From contig JAXJVS010000024.1 of assembly GCA_036308445.1 (NCBI GenBank), forward strand, positions 1 to 6,003: a stretch of 6,003 nucleotides of DNA. The letters run 5' to 3'. Positions 1 through 5,915 of this stretch are shown piece by piece (positions within the stretch are counted from its first letter, which is position 1; each line of letters starts with the position of its first letter). Position numbers and translations under genes: made by a program. A model generated the notes under the pieces. It did not search any database, was not told where the DNA came from, and worked only from the letters and a program-made list of their open reading frames with translations. Source of the stretch: MGBC113645 sp036308445 (GTDB lineage: Bacteria; Bacillota_I; Bacilli_A; Erysipelotrichales; Coprobacillaceae).

Positions 1-1
1 C

Positions 2-862
2 TATTCATTGTCTTTATTAAGAATAAAAGAAAAACAAGAAGCGAGTGATGGTACTATTAAATATCTTTTTGAATTAGAAGATGGTGGTTTAATAGAAGCT
101 GTATTTATGGTTCATGACTATGGTAAGAGTTTATGTGTAACTAGTCAGTTAGGATGTAATATGGGCTGTAAATTCTGTGCTAGTGGTTTATTAAAGAAGC
201 AAAGAAACTTAACTGCGGCAGACATGGTTTTACAAGTTTTAACAGTAATGCATGATACTGATGATAGAGTGAGTCATGTGGTCATTTTGGGAACTGGTGA
301 ACCTTTTGATAATTATGATGAAGTGATGAAATTTATTTATATTATTAATCATGCTAAAGGTTTAGCAATTGGTGCTAGACATATTACAGTTTCTACTTGT
401 GGTTTAATTCCTGGCATTGAAAGATTATCAAGTGAAGGTATTCAAGTGAATCTAGCTATTTCATTACATGCTTCTAATAATGAAGTCAGAGATACTCTTA
501 TGCCTATTAATAAGCGTTATAATATGGAAGCTTTAAGAGAAGCTTTGAAAGATTATATAGCTAAGACAAATCGAAGAGTGACTTTTGAATATATTTTATT
601 AAAAGATGTTAATGATAGTTTAGCTCATGCTAGACAATTAGCTCATTATATAAGAGGATTAAATGCTTATGTGAATTTAATTCCTTATAATGCAGTAGAT
701 GAACATGGTTTTAAAGAATCTTCTAAAGCCAGTGTACAGGCTTTTAAAGATGAATTATTAAGATTAAAGATTAATGCGACTTTAAGAAAAGAACATGGTC
801 GTGATATAGATGGAGCATGTGGACAATTAAGAGCAAAACGAATGAGAGGTGAATCATCATGA
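2..862 (+). CDS. rlmN: 23S rRNA/tRNA adenine-C2 methyltransferase RlmN (5' partial)
   Basis: Radical-SAM enzyme that methylates C2 of an adenosine in the 23S rRNA peptidyl-transferase centre (A2503 in E. coli numbering) and A37 of some tRNAs, using a ping-pong mechanism with a methyl-cysteine intermediate. The frame is open to the left edge (codons from position 2), and the first visible residues already align with the family interior. Roughly the N-terminal 70-75 residues are therefore missing, and the TTG at 8 is not a real start. Counting from that TTG as residue 1: CxxxCxxC cluster cysteines C50, C54, C57 (GCNMGCKFC); the catalytic Cys pair C43 (LCVTSQ) and C271 (DIDGACGQLRAK); the SAM-binding GTGEPFDN near 95-102; and GARHITVST near 122-130. 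All expected catalytic residues are present. The stop overlaps the prpC start by 4 nt (ATGA). This placement upstream of prpC-prkC is the usual Firmicutes order. Confidence 0.97.
   Translation, partial: YSLSLLRIKEKQEASDGTIKYLFELEDGGLIEAVFMVHDYGKSLCVTSQLGCNMGCKFCASGLLKKQRNLTAADMVLQVLTVMHDTDDRVSHVVILGTGEPFDNYDEVMKFIYIINHAKGLAIGARHITVSTCGLIPGIERLSSEGIQVNLAISLHASNNEVRDTLMPINKRYNMEALREALKDYIAKTNRRVTFEYILLKDVNDSLAHARQLAHYIRGLNAYVNLIPYNAVDEHGFKESSKASVQAFKDELLRLKINATLRKEHGRDIDGACGQLRAKRMRGESS
844..852 (+). promoter_or_regulatory. Ribosome binding site of prpC
   Basis: GAGAGGTGA lies inside the last codons of rlmN and ends 6 nt before the ATG at 859. It supports that ATG as the prpC start and, with the ATGA stop/start overlap, suggests translational coupling to rlmN. 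Confidence 0.75.
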
Positions 863-1605
863 ACATAGTTGAAAAAGTAGATATTGGTAATACTAGAGAA
901 ATTAATCAGGATTATGTTGGTTATAAGCAAATCTCTGATAATGAAGCTTTTTTAGTTGTTTGTGATGGTATGGGTGGTCATAATGCAGGAGAAGTCGCTT
1001 CTTATATGGCTGGACAATATATTTTAGAATGCTGTAGTCTTCATGATGAATTTTCTAATGAAGAAGAAATTAAAGCATGGTTACATTATTTAATTAATAA
1101 TGCTAATAGAATAGTTCATGAAAAATCATTAACAGATGAGCATTTAAAAGGTATGGGGACAACTGTCGTCTTAGCTTATATTAAAGATCATATGTTGTAT
1201 GTTGCTCATGTTGGTGATTCTCGTGCTTATTTGGTAGATGATACAATTGAAAGATTAACAGTTGATGATACATTAGTAAACGCTTTAGTGAAAAGTGGAA
1301 GTATTAGTGAAGAAGAAGCACAATTTCATCCAAGAAAGAATATTTTACTACAGGCAATAGGGGTATCTACACCTTTAAAAATATCTTTCTATGAAAAAGA
1401 ATTAAATCATCAGGCTGTTTTATTATGTAGTGATGGTTTATATAATTCTTTATCAGAAGAAAGAATTAAAGAAATATTTCATGCTTATTCTTCTTTAGAA
1501 GAAAGAGCTGTTCAGCTTATTGAACAGGCAAAGATTTATGGTGGATATGATAATATCGGTTTAGTCATTGCAGATAAGGAGGAATTATCAGATGAGTCGC
1601 ATTAA
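859..1605 (+). CDS. prpC: PP2C-family Ser/Thr protein phosphatase PrpC (Stp)
   Basis: Cytoplasmic metal-dependent phosphatase that removes phosphate from Ser/Thr residues phosphorylated by its partner kinase PrkC, including the kinase activation loop. It has 248 residues, a normal length for bacterial PrpC/Stp. PP2C motifs appear in order: NTREINQD (11-18); the metal-binding VCDGMGG with D36 and G37; GMGTT (98-102); AHVGDSRAYL (116-125); HPRKN (157-161); LLCSDGLYNSL with metal ligand D192; and GGYDNIGLV with metal ligand D231. No signal peptide or membrane segment is seen. Two positions differ from the commonest family pattern: DDT (136-138) where DHS is frequent, and DNIG where DNIT is frequent. 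The catalytic metal ligands are intact, so activity is expected. The gene overlaps prkC by 14 nt, consistent with coupled production of the kinase/phosphatase pair. Alternative PP2C subfamilies are unlikely given the context. Confidence 0.97.
   Translation: MNIVEKVDIGNTREINQDYVGYKQISDNEAFLVVCDGMGGHNAGEVASYMAGQYILECCSLHDEFSNEEEIKAWLHYLINNANRIVHEKSLTDEHLKGMGTTVVLAYIKDHMLYVAHVGDSRAYLVDDTIERLTVDDTLVNALVKSGSISEEEAQFHPRKNILLQAIGVSTPLKISFYEKELNHQAVLLCSDGLYNSLSEERIKEIFHAYSSLEERAVQLIEQAKIYGGYDNIGLVIADKEELSDESH
1576..1582 (+). promoter_or_regulatory. Ribosome binding site deciding the prkC start
   Basis: AAGGAGG, a near-perfect Shine-Dalgarno sequence, ends 9 nt before the ATG at 1592. It rules out the upstream in-frame TTG at 1568, which would add eight non-conserved residues and lies upstream of this site. 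Confidence 0.85.
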
Positions 1606-3361
1606 TCAGATTATTGCGGGACGTTATATTATAAAAGAATTAATTGGTCAAGGTGGTATGGCTGATGTTTATTTAGCTGAAGATAAAATATTAGAACGTG
1701 TAGTCGCTATTAAATTATTACGTTCATCATTAACTGGTGATCCTGTTTATATTACTCGTTTTCATCGTGAAGCAAGTGCTGCTGCTGCTTTAAGTCATAA
1801 AAACATTGTACAGATTTATGATGTTGGTGAAGAGGATGATAATTATTATATTGTGATGGAATATGTTCCTGGTCAGACATTAAAAGAATTAATATATAAA
1901 AGAGGAGCATTACATTATGTAGAAGCTATTGATATTATGAAGCAAGTTGTTAGTGCTACTGCTAAAGCTCATTCTATGGGAATTATTCATCGTGATTTAA
2001 AACCACAGAATATTTTAGTTACTGATAGTGGAGTTGTTAAGATTGCTGACTTTGGTATTGCTTCTATTCAGTCTTTGTCACAAGTGACACAGACTGATAC
2101 GATTATGGGTTCTTTACATTATTTAGCACCTGAAATTGCTAGAGGAGAGAAAGCGACAGTTCAAAGTGATTTATATGCTTTAGGAATTGTTTTTTATGAG
2201 TTATTAAGAGGTGAAGTTCCTTTTAATGGGGAATCTCCAGTGAATATTGCTTTAAAGCATATGAGGGATGAAATTCCTTCTTTAAGAGCTTTTAATCCAT
2301 CTATTCCTCAATCAGTAGAGAATATTGTGATTAAAGCTACAGCTAAAAATATAAAAGATAGATATTCATTTGCAAAAGAAATGTTTGAAGATTTATCAAC
2401 TTGTATGAAAAGAGAAAAAGAAGAAAAATTAGTCTTTACATACCAAGAAGAACAAGAACCAACAATCATTGCTGATAATGAAAAATTCTTTACTAAATCA
2501 ACAGAAGAAATCAAAACTGAAGAAGTAGAAGAAAAACCAAAGAAAAAATCTAATAAAAAATATGCTGTTATTGGCGGAATAATTGGGGCTGTTGTACTTA
2601 TAGGTTTCGTTATTTATTTTGCTTTTATTGCCGGAGGAAATAATTTCCCAATGCCTAATGTAGTAGGTTTAATTGAAGATGAAGCCATAGAAATTCTTGT
2701 TGAAAAAGAGTTAGAAGTTGATGAAACACAAACAATCAGAGAATTAAGTGATGAATATGAAGAAGGATATGTTATTTCAACTAATCCTATTTCTAATAGT
2801 TCAGTTAAAGAAGGGGATAGCGTTGTAATAACAGTTTCTTCAGGTAAATATATTGTTGTTGATGACTATGTTGGTAAAGATTATGATGATGTTAAAGAGT
2901 CGTTAGAAGCTTTAGGATTTGAAGTTAATAAAGAAGAAGTCGCTAGTGAAGAAACAATTGGTAAAATTGTAGGTCAATCCTTATTAGCTCAACAGAAGTA
3001 TGATCCACATACTCAAGATAAAGAAATAACATTACAAGTTTCTAAAGGAATTGAAATATCAGTACCAAATGTTTATGGACAATCTATAACTGAAGCAAAA
3101 GCTTTATTAGAAAGTAGTGAATATGGCTTTAAAGTTAAACTTGAAGTCTTAACACCACCAACAACAGCTTCGGAAATAGAAACAATGAAATTAAATGTTG
3201 TTATGACTCAATCTATTAAAGCATTTACAAAGATGACAAAGAAATTAGGAACAGAAATAACATTAGGATATTATGATACTCGTCCAGAGATACCGGTAGA
3301 TGAACCTGATGATACTGATGTTCCTGAAGAGCCAGCAATTGATAATCCAGAAACGGAGTAA
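1592..3361 (+). CDS. prkC: PASTA-domain Hanks-type Ser/Thr protein kinase PrkC
   Basis: Membrane Ser/Thr kinase (589 residues from the ATG at 1592) that senses peptidoglycan fragments or lipid II outside the cell and phosphorylates cytoplasmic proteins in cell-wall control, translation and dormancy. The kinase domain spans about 11-270: glycine loop GQGGMADV (19-26), catalytic Lys K41 in VVAIKLL, alpha-C Glu E60, catalytic loop HRDLKPQN (133-140), DFG (153-155), and an activation segment rich in Thr/Ser (T166, T168, T170 are candidate autophosphorylation sites) ending in APE (179-181). An acidic linker and a basic KPKKKSNKK patch (315-323) precede one transmembrane helix (about 324-346), giving an N-in orientation. 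Three extracellular PASTA repeats follow at about 352-418, 419-487 and 488-560, then an acidic Asp/Glu/Pro tail (about 564-589). The start is set by AAGGAGG at 1576. It is slightly shorter than B. subtilis PrkC, which also has three PASTA repeats. PrpC is encoded just upstream with a 14-nt overlap, and rsgA follows after 3 nt. Confidence 0.97.
   Translation: MSRINQIIAGRYIIKELIGQGGMADVYLAEDKILERVVAIKLLRSSLTGDPVYITRFHREASAAAALSHKNIVQIYDVGEEDDNYYIVMEYVPGQTLKELIYKRGALHYVEAIDIMKQVVSATAKAHSMGIIHRDLKPQNILVTDSGVVKIADFGIASIQSLSQVTQTDTIMGSLHYLAPEIARGEKATVQSDLYALGIVFYELLRGEVPFNGESPVNIALKHMRDEIPSLRAFNPSIPQSVENIVIKATAKNIKDRYSFAKEMFEDLSTCMKREKEEKLVFTYQEEQEPTIIADNEKFFTKSTEEIKTEEVEEKPKKKSNKKYAVIGGIIGAVVLIGFVIYFAFIAGGNNFPMPNVVGLIEDEAIEILVEKELEVDETQTIRELSDEYEEGYVISTNPISNSSVKEGDSVVITVSSGKYIVVDDYVGKDYDDVKESLEALGFEVNKEEVASEETIGKIVGQSLLAQQKYDPHTQDKEITLQVSKGIEISVPNVYGQSITEAKALLESSEYGFKVKLEVLTPPTTASEIETMKLNVVMTQSIKAFTKMTKKLGTEITLGYYDTRPEIPVDEPDDTDVPEEPAIDNPETE
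3355..3358 (+). promoter_or_regulatory. Ribosome binding site of rsgA
   Basis: GGAG lies at the very end of prkC and finishes 6 nt before the ATG at 3365. It supports that start and leaves no room for a separate promoter between the two genes. Confidence 0.65.
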
Positions 3362-3364
3362 TAT

Positions 3365-4240
3365 ATGTTAAAGGGTAGAATAGTGAAAGCTTTATCAGGT
3401 TTTTATTATGTAGAGTGTGATGGGATTATTCATCAATGTAAGGCAAGAGGTAAGTTTAGAAAGAAAGATTTAAAACCTCTTGTAGGTGATTATTGTGATT
3501 TTAATAAAGAAGAAGGTAGTGATGGATATATTCTATCTATTGATAAAAGAAAGAATGAGTTAGTAAGACCACCGATTGTGAATGTTGATCAGGCATTACT
3601 TGTTTTTTCAGCTAAGGAACCTGATTTTAGTTCATTGTTATTAGATAGATTTCTCATGGTTATTGAATCAAAAAATATAGAACCAATCATCTGTGTTTCT
3701 AAAATTGATTTATGTGACAAGGAATCTATTGAAAAAAAATTAGAACCGTATATAATAGCTGGATATAAGGTAGTATATATAAGTTCTAAGGATCATATTG
3801 GACTAGATAAGATTAAAGATTTATTAAAAGAGAGAGTAACGGTGATTACTGGCCAAAGTGGTGTAGGTAAATCAAGCTTATTAAATGCATTAGATATTCG
3901 TTTGAATATAGATACAAACGAAATATCTAAAGCATTGGGTAGAGGTAAACACACGACTAGACATGTAGAGCTTATTGATATGTATGATGGTTATGTTGCT
4001 GATACACCAGGTTTTTCTTCTTTAGAGATAGAAGGGGAACCGATAGATATCGCTACTGCATATCATGATTTTAAAGAGTTATCTTATGAGTGTAAGTTTA
4101 GAGGTTGTTTACATGATAGTGAACCACATTGTGCGATTAAGGAAGCAGTAGAAAGTGGTAAGATATCACAGGAAAGATATGATCATTATTTAATGTTTTT
4201 AAAGGAAGCAAAGGAGAATAAGGAGAAAAGATATGGTTAA
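3365..4240 (+). CDS. rsgA: Ribosome small-subunit biogenesis GTPase RsgA (YloQ/CpgA)
   Basis: Circularly permuted GTPase that binds the maturing 30S subunit and helps its late assembly; in Gram-positives it also affects cell shape and wall synthesis. The length of 291 residues is normal. An N-terminal OB-fold occupies about 1-68. The GTPase motifs follow in permuted order: G4 as SKID (112-115, with Ser where Asn or Thr is common), G1 P-loop GQSGVGKSS (163-171), the G2-region GRGKHTTRHVEL (192-203), and G3 DTPG (213-216). The C-terminal zinc site is C243, C248, H250, C256 (CKFRGCLH...HC). In B. subtilis this protein is a PrkC substrate, with phosphorylation reported at Thr166. By my own motif alignment T159 here, four residues before the P-loop, is the likely counterpart; this is inference. 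The gene lies 3 nt after prkC and overlaps rpe by 8 nt. Symbol rsgA is preferred over the older names yloQ and cpgA. Confidence 0.97.
   Translation: MLKGRIVKALSGFYYVECDGIIHQCKARGKFRKKDLKPLVGDYCDFNKEEGSDGYILSIDKRKNELVRPPIVNVDQALLVFSAKEPDFSSLLLDRFLMVIESKNIEPIICVSKIDLCDKESIEKKLEPYIIAGYKVVYISSKDHIGLDKIKDLLKERVTVITGQSGVGKSSLLNALDIRLNIDTNEISKALGRGKHTTRHVELIDMYDGYVADTPGFSSLEIEGEPIDIATAYHDFKELSYECKFRGCLHDSEPHCAIKEAVESGKISQERYDHYLMFLKEAKENKEKRYG
4220..4225 (+). promoter_or_regulatory. Ribosome binding site of rpe
   Basis: AAGGAG inside the 3' end of rsgA ends 7 nt before the ATG at 4233, fixing the rpe start in the 8-nt overlap. A second AAGGAG at 4211-4216 lies 16 nt from the start and is probably too far away to be the main site. 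Confidence 0.75.
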
Positions 4241-4877
4241 GATTGCGCCCTCGGTTTTATCAGCAGATTTTACAATTTTAAAGGAAGAGATTGATTCAAT
4301 TAAGAGAGGTGGAGCAGATTGGATTCATTATGATGTTATGGATGGTCATTTTGTTCCTAATATTTCATTTGGTTATTCTATTTTAAAGAATATTTCTAAA
4401 GCAACAGATATGTATTTAGATGTACATTTAATGATTAGTGATCCAATGAAATATGTCGATGAATTCATTAAAGCTCATGCTTCATTGATTACTTTTCATA
4501 TTGAAGCCATGGAAAATGAAGAAAAGACAAAAGAATTAATTAAACATTTAAAACATAAAGGGGTTGATATTGGTATAAGTATTAAACCAAATACACCAGT
4601 AAATGCGATTGAAAAATATTTAAAAGATATTGATTTAGTCTTAGTTATGAGTGTAGAACCTGGTTTTGGTGGTCAATCATTTATGTTTGATTCTTTAGAT
4701 AAAATTACAGAGTTAGCTTTATTAAAAGATGAGTATCATTTTTTAATAGAAGTTGATGGTGGTATTAATGATGAAACAGGTCGTATGTGCGTAGAAGCAG
4801 GTGCTGATGTATTAGTAGCTGGTAGCTACGTCTTTAACAAAGAAGATAGAAAGAAGGCTATTGATTCTTTAAAATGA
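4233..4877 (+). CDS. rpe: Ribulose-phosphate 3-epimerase
   Basis: Cytoplasmic TIM-barrel enzyme that interconverts D-ribulose 5-phosphate and D-xylulose 5-phosphate in the non-oxidative pentose phosphate pathway, supplying a transketolase substrate. At 214 residues it has the usual full length. Family motifs: APSVLSAD (5-12) at the first strand; HYDVMDGHFVPN (32-43) with metal ligand H32 and catalytic/metal D34; DVHLM with metal ligand H65; the phosphate-side loop PGFGGQ (143-148); and EVDGGIN (173-179) with catalytic/metal D175. The phosphate-binding region GADVLVAGS is near the C-terminus. Every catalytic residue is present. It overlaps rsgA by 8 nt and thiN by 4 nt, so it is translated as part of the operon. 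The related epimerase AlsE shares this fold, but the position between rsgA and thiN is diagnostic for Rpe. Confidence 0.97.
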   Translation: MVKIAPSVLSADFTILKEEIDSIKRGGADWIHYDVMDGHFVPNISFGYSILKNISKATDMYLDVHLMISDPMKYVDEFIKAHASLITFHIEAMENEEKTKELIKHLKHKGVDIGISIKPNTPVNAIEKYLKDIDLVLVMSVEPGFGGQSFMFDSLDKITELALLKDEYHFLIEVDGGINDETGRMCVEAGADVLVAGSYVFNKEDRKKAIDSLK

Positions 4878-5467
4878 AGAAAATAGGAATATATAGCTCA
4901 ATTGATGTAGGTGAAGTCAAAAACAAAAACATCGATTATATAGCGGTTGATAATGGTGTTACACACCTTATCAACCAGCATATAAAACCATTGTTTGTGA
5001 TAGGGGATTTAGATTCTTTAGAAGATGATAAGTTATTAGATAACTATGATATGAAAGTATATCCTTCGATTAAAGATGATACTGATACAGCACTCGCAAT
5101 CAATGAAGCTATAAAGCTAGGGTTTACTTCTATTGATTTATATGGTGTAACACATAAAAGATTAGATCATTTTATGGCAGTACTATGTCTACTTAGAAAG
5201 TATTCTCACATCAATATAACTATCTATGATGAATATAATAAGATCTATCTATTAAAACAAGGACATCATATTATTCAAAAAGATAACTATAAATATTTCT
5301 CACTCTTTGCTTATATCCCTACATATGTGACATTAAAAGATTGTCATTATCCGCTTAATAATTATCTATTAGATCCTAATGATCCATTATGTGTATCTAA
5401 TCAGATGAACAACGAGACAGCCGATATAACAATCAGTGAAGATATATTATTTATACAATCAACATGA
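4874..5467 (+). CDS. thiN: Thiamine pyrophosphokinase
   Basis: Cytoplasmic enzyme that transfers pyrophosphate from ATP to thiamine, giving thiamine diphosphate directly; this salvages imported thiamine. It has 197 residues, slightly short of the roughly 210 usual for the family but complete. Motifs: AVDNGVTHL (24-32), the Asp-rich metal/substrate site IGDLDSL (43-49), KDDTDTALA (67-75), GVTHKRLDH (91-99, equivalent to the common GxxGGRxDH), and the C-terminal SNQ (175-177), corresponding to the conserved SNE/SNQ near the thiamine pocket. The start overlaps the rpe stop (ATGA). The nearest Shine-Dalgarno-like stretch, AAGAAGG at 4851-4857, is 16 nt away and weak, so expression probably depends on reinitiation after rpe. 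No riboswitch precedes it, as expected for a gene inside this operon. Its product is the transketolase cofactor, a loose metabolic link to rpe. The stop codon lies inside the operon terminator. Confidence 0.95.
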   Translation: MKKIGIYSSIDVGEVKNKNIDYIAVDNGVTHLINQHIKPLFVIGDLDSLEDDKLLDNYDMKVYPSIKDDTDTALAINEAIKLGFTSIDLYGVTHKRLDHFMAVLCLLRKYSHINITIYDEYNKIYLLKQGHHIIQKDNYKYFSLFAYIPTYVTLKDCHYPLNNYLLDPNDPLCVSNQMNNETADITISEDILFIQST

Positions 5468-5487
5468 GTTATAACTCATGTTTTTTT
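5461..5487 (+). terminator. Intrinsic terminator of the rlmN-thiN operon
   Basis: A perfect inverted repeat occupies 5461-5482 (left arm AACATGAGT, right arm ACTCATGTT, TATA loop), and the T run of seven (5481-5487) follows directly. This is a typical Rho-independent terminator for + strand transcription. The thiN TGA stop (5465-5467) is inside the left arm. There is no matching A-run on the left, so it is not an obvious bidirectional terminator. Confidence 0.88.
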
Positions 5488-5679
5488 GTATTTATGATAA
5501 ATTATATTAGATGTTTAAAATATCAAGAAATTTATAGATGATGATGATTATCTCTATTTATTGCAGTTGCATTAAAAGAAAAAGGATCATTGTTTACTTG
5601 TTCAAGACGTTTTAAAAAGACAATGGAAGTATATGATATTTCATTTTATAAGAAAAGATATTACAAAAGCACAATTACT
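5488..5679. other. Intergenic region, with a possible decayed 53-codon fragment
   Basis: About 190 bases between the operon terminator and the next hairpin, with no convincing intact gene on either strand. One + strand frame is open from 5548 to a TAG at 5707-5709 (53 codons, with residues such as AVALKEKGSLFT and MEVYDISFYKKRYYK). Its composition looks protein-like, but it has no good start codon or ribosome binding site, is preceded in frame by three consecutive TGA codons (5539-5547), and ends inside the downstream hairpin. In the same frame an ATG at 5494 opens only 15 codons before those stops. I do not recognise the peptide. It may be the remnant of a gene or mobile element, or chance. 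A four-fold GAT repeat lies at 5537-5548. No tRNA, riboswitch or clear promoter is visible. Confidence 0.35.
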
Positions 5680-5719
5680 AATAAAGGTTCTAACTCAAAT
5701 AGAAGTTAGAACCTTTATT
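5680..5719 (-). terminator. Long hairpin, probable terminator of the minus-strand gene
   Basis: A perfect 16-bp inverted repeat: left arm AATAAAGGTTCTAACT (5680-5695), an 8-nt loop (5696-5703), and the complementary right arm (5704-5719). It begins 4 nt beyond the stop codon of the minus-strand gene, the position expected for its terminator. The following T-run is interrupted on both strands: minus-strand TAGTAATTGT, plus-strand GCTTTTATTTT. It may therefore act in both directions as a barrier between convergent units. The strand is assigned from position and is not certain. Confidence 0.65.
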
Positions 5720-5723
5720 GCTT

Positions 5724-5915
5724 TTATTTTAATACTAATTCCTTGTATTTGTCATATTCGTCTTCAGGAATGTTTAATGCTTTCATTGCTTCAATGATAT
5801 CTAAATTGAAACTGTTCATGATGTTTTTAATGGCATTGATATTGCTTAGGATCTGTCCTTCCTGAATGCCTTGCTGAATGCCAACATTCTTGATTTCTTC
5901 CCAGATTTCACACAT
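5724..5915 (-). CDS. Candidate internal short ORF: C-terminal Rpn protein (RpnS-like)
   Basis: An in-frame ATG (complement of 5913-5915) preceded by AAGGAGG could give a 63-residue protein starting MCEIWEEI and sharing the C-terminal helical domain with the longer gene. In E. coli, rpn genes are known to make such short C-terminal products from internal starts, and these inhibit the full-length nuclease toxin. Whether this start is used here is inference. The GAAGGAGGA that makes the ribosome site also encodes a Glu-Gly-Gly that looks natural for the family, so the match could be incidental. Confidence 0.35.
   Translation of the reverse strand: MCEIWEEIKNVGIQQGIQEGQILSNINAIKNIMNSFNLDIIEAMKALNIPEDEYDKYKELVLK

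Noticed and set aside
8..10. TTG as the start codon of the first gene
   Set aside because: The frame is open to the window edge and the residues before and after it match the interior of RlmN, so the gene is simply cut by the window.
685..930. Minus-strand open frame of 81 codons
   Set aside because: It lies antisense across the rlmN-prpC junction, has no recognisable domain, and both + strand genes there are certain.
1568..1591. Upstream TTG as the prkC start
   Set aside because: The AAGGAGG at 1576-1582 lies downstream of it and is well spaced for the ATG at 1592; the extra eight residues have no family counterpart.
2308..2514. Minus-strand open frame of 68 codons
   Set aside because: It is antisense to the prkC kinase/linker region with no ribosome site or recognisable protein; a shadow of the real gene.
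4860..4880. A thiamine (TPP) riboswitch before thiN
   Set aside because: thiN starts inside the rpe stop codon; there is no leader in which an aptamer could fold.
5486..5509. TTGTAT ... TATATT as a + strand promoter after thiN
   Set aside because: The spacer is only 12 nt, both hexamers are imperfect, and no gene follows.
5539..5547. Three tandem TGA codons as a sign of recoding (TGA read as Trp)
   Set aside because: TGG is used for Trp in prpC and rpe, and rlmN, rpe and thiN end in TGA, so the standard code applies. The tandem TGAs come from a short GAT repeat in another frame.
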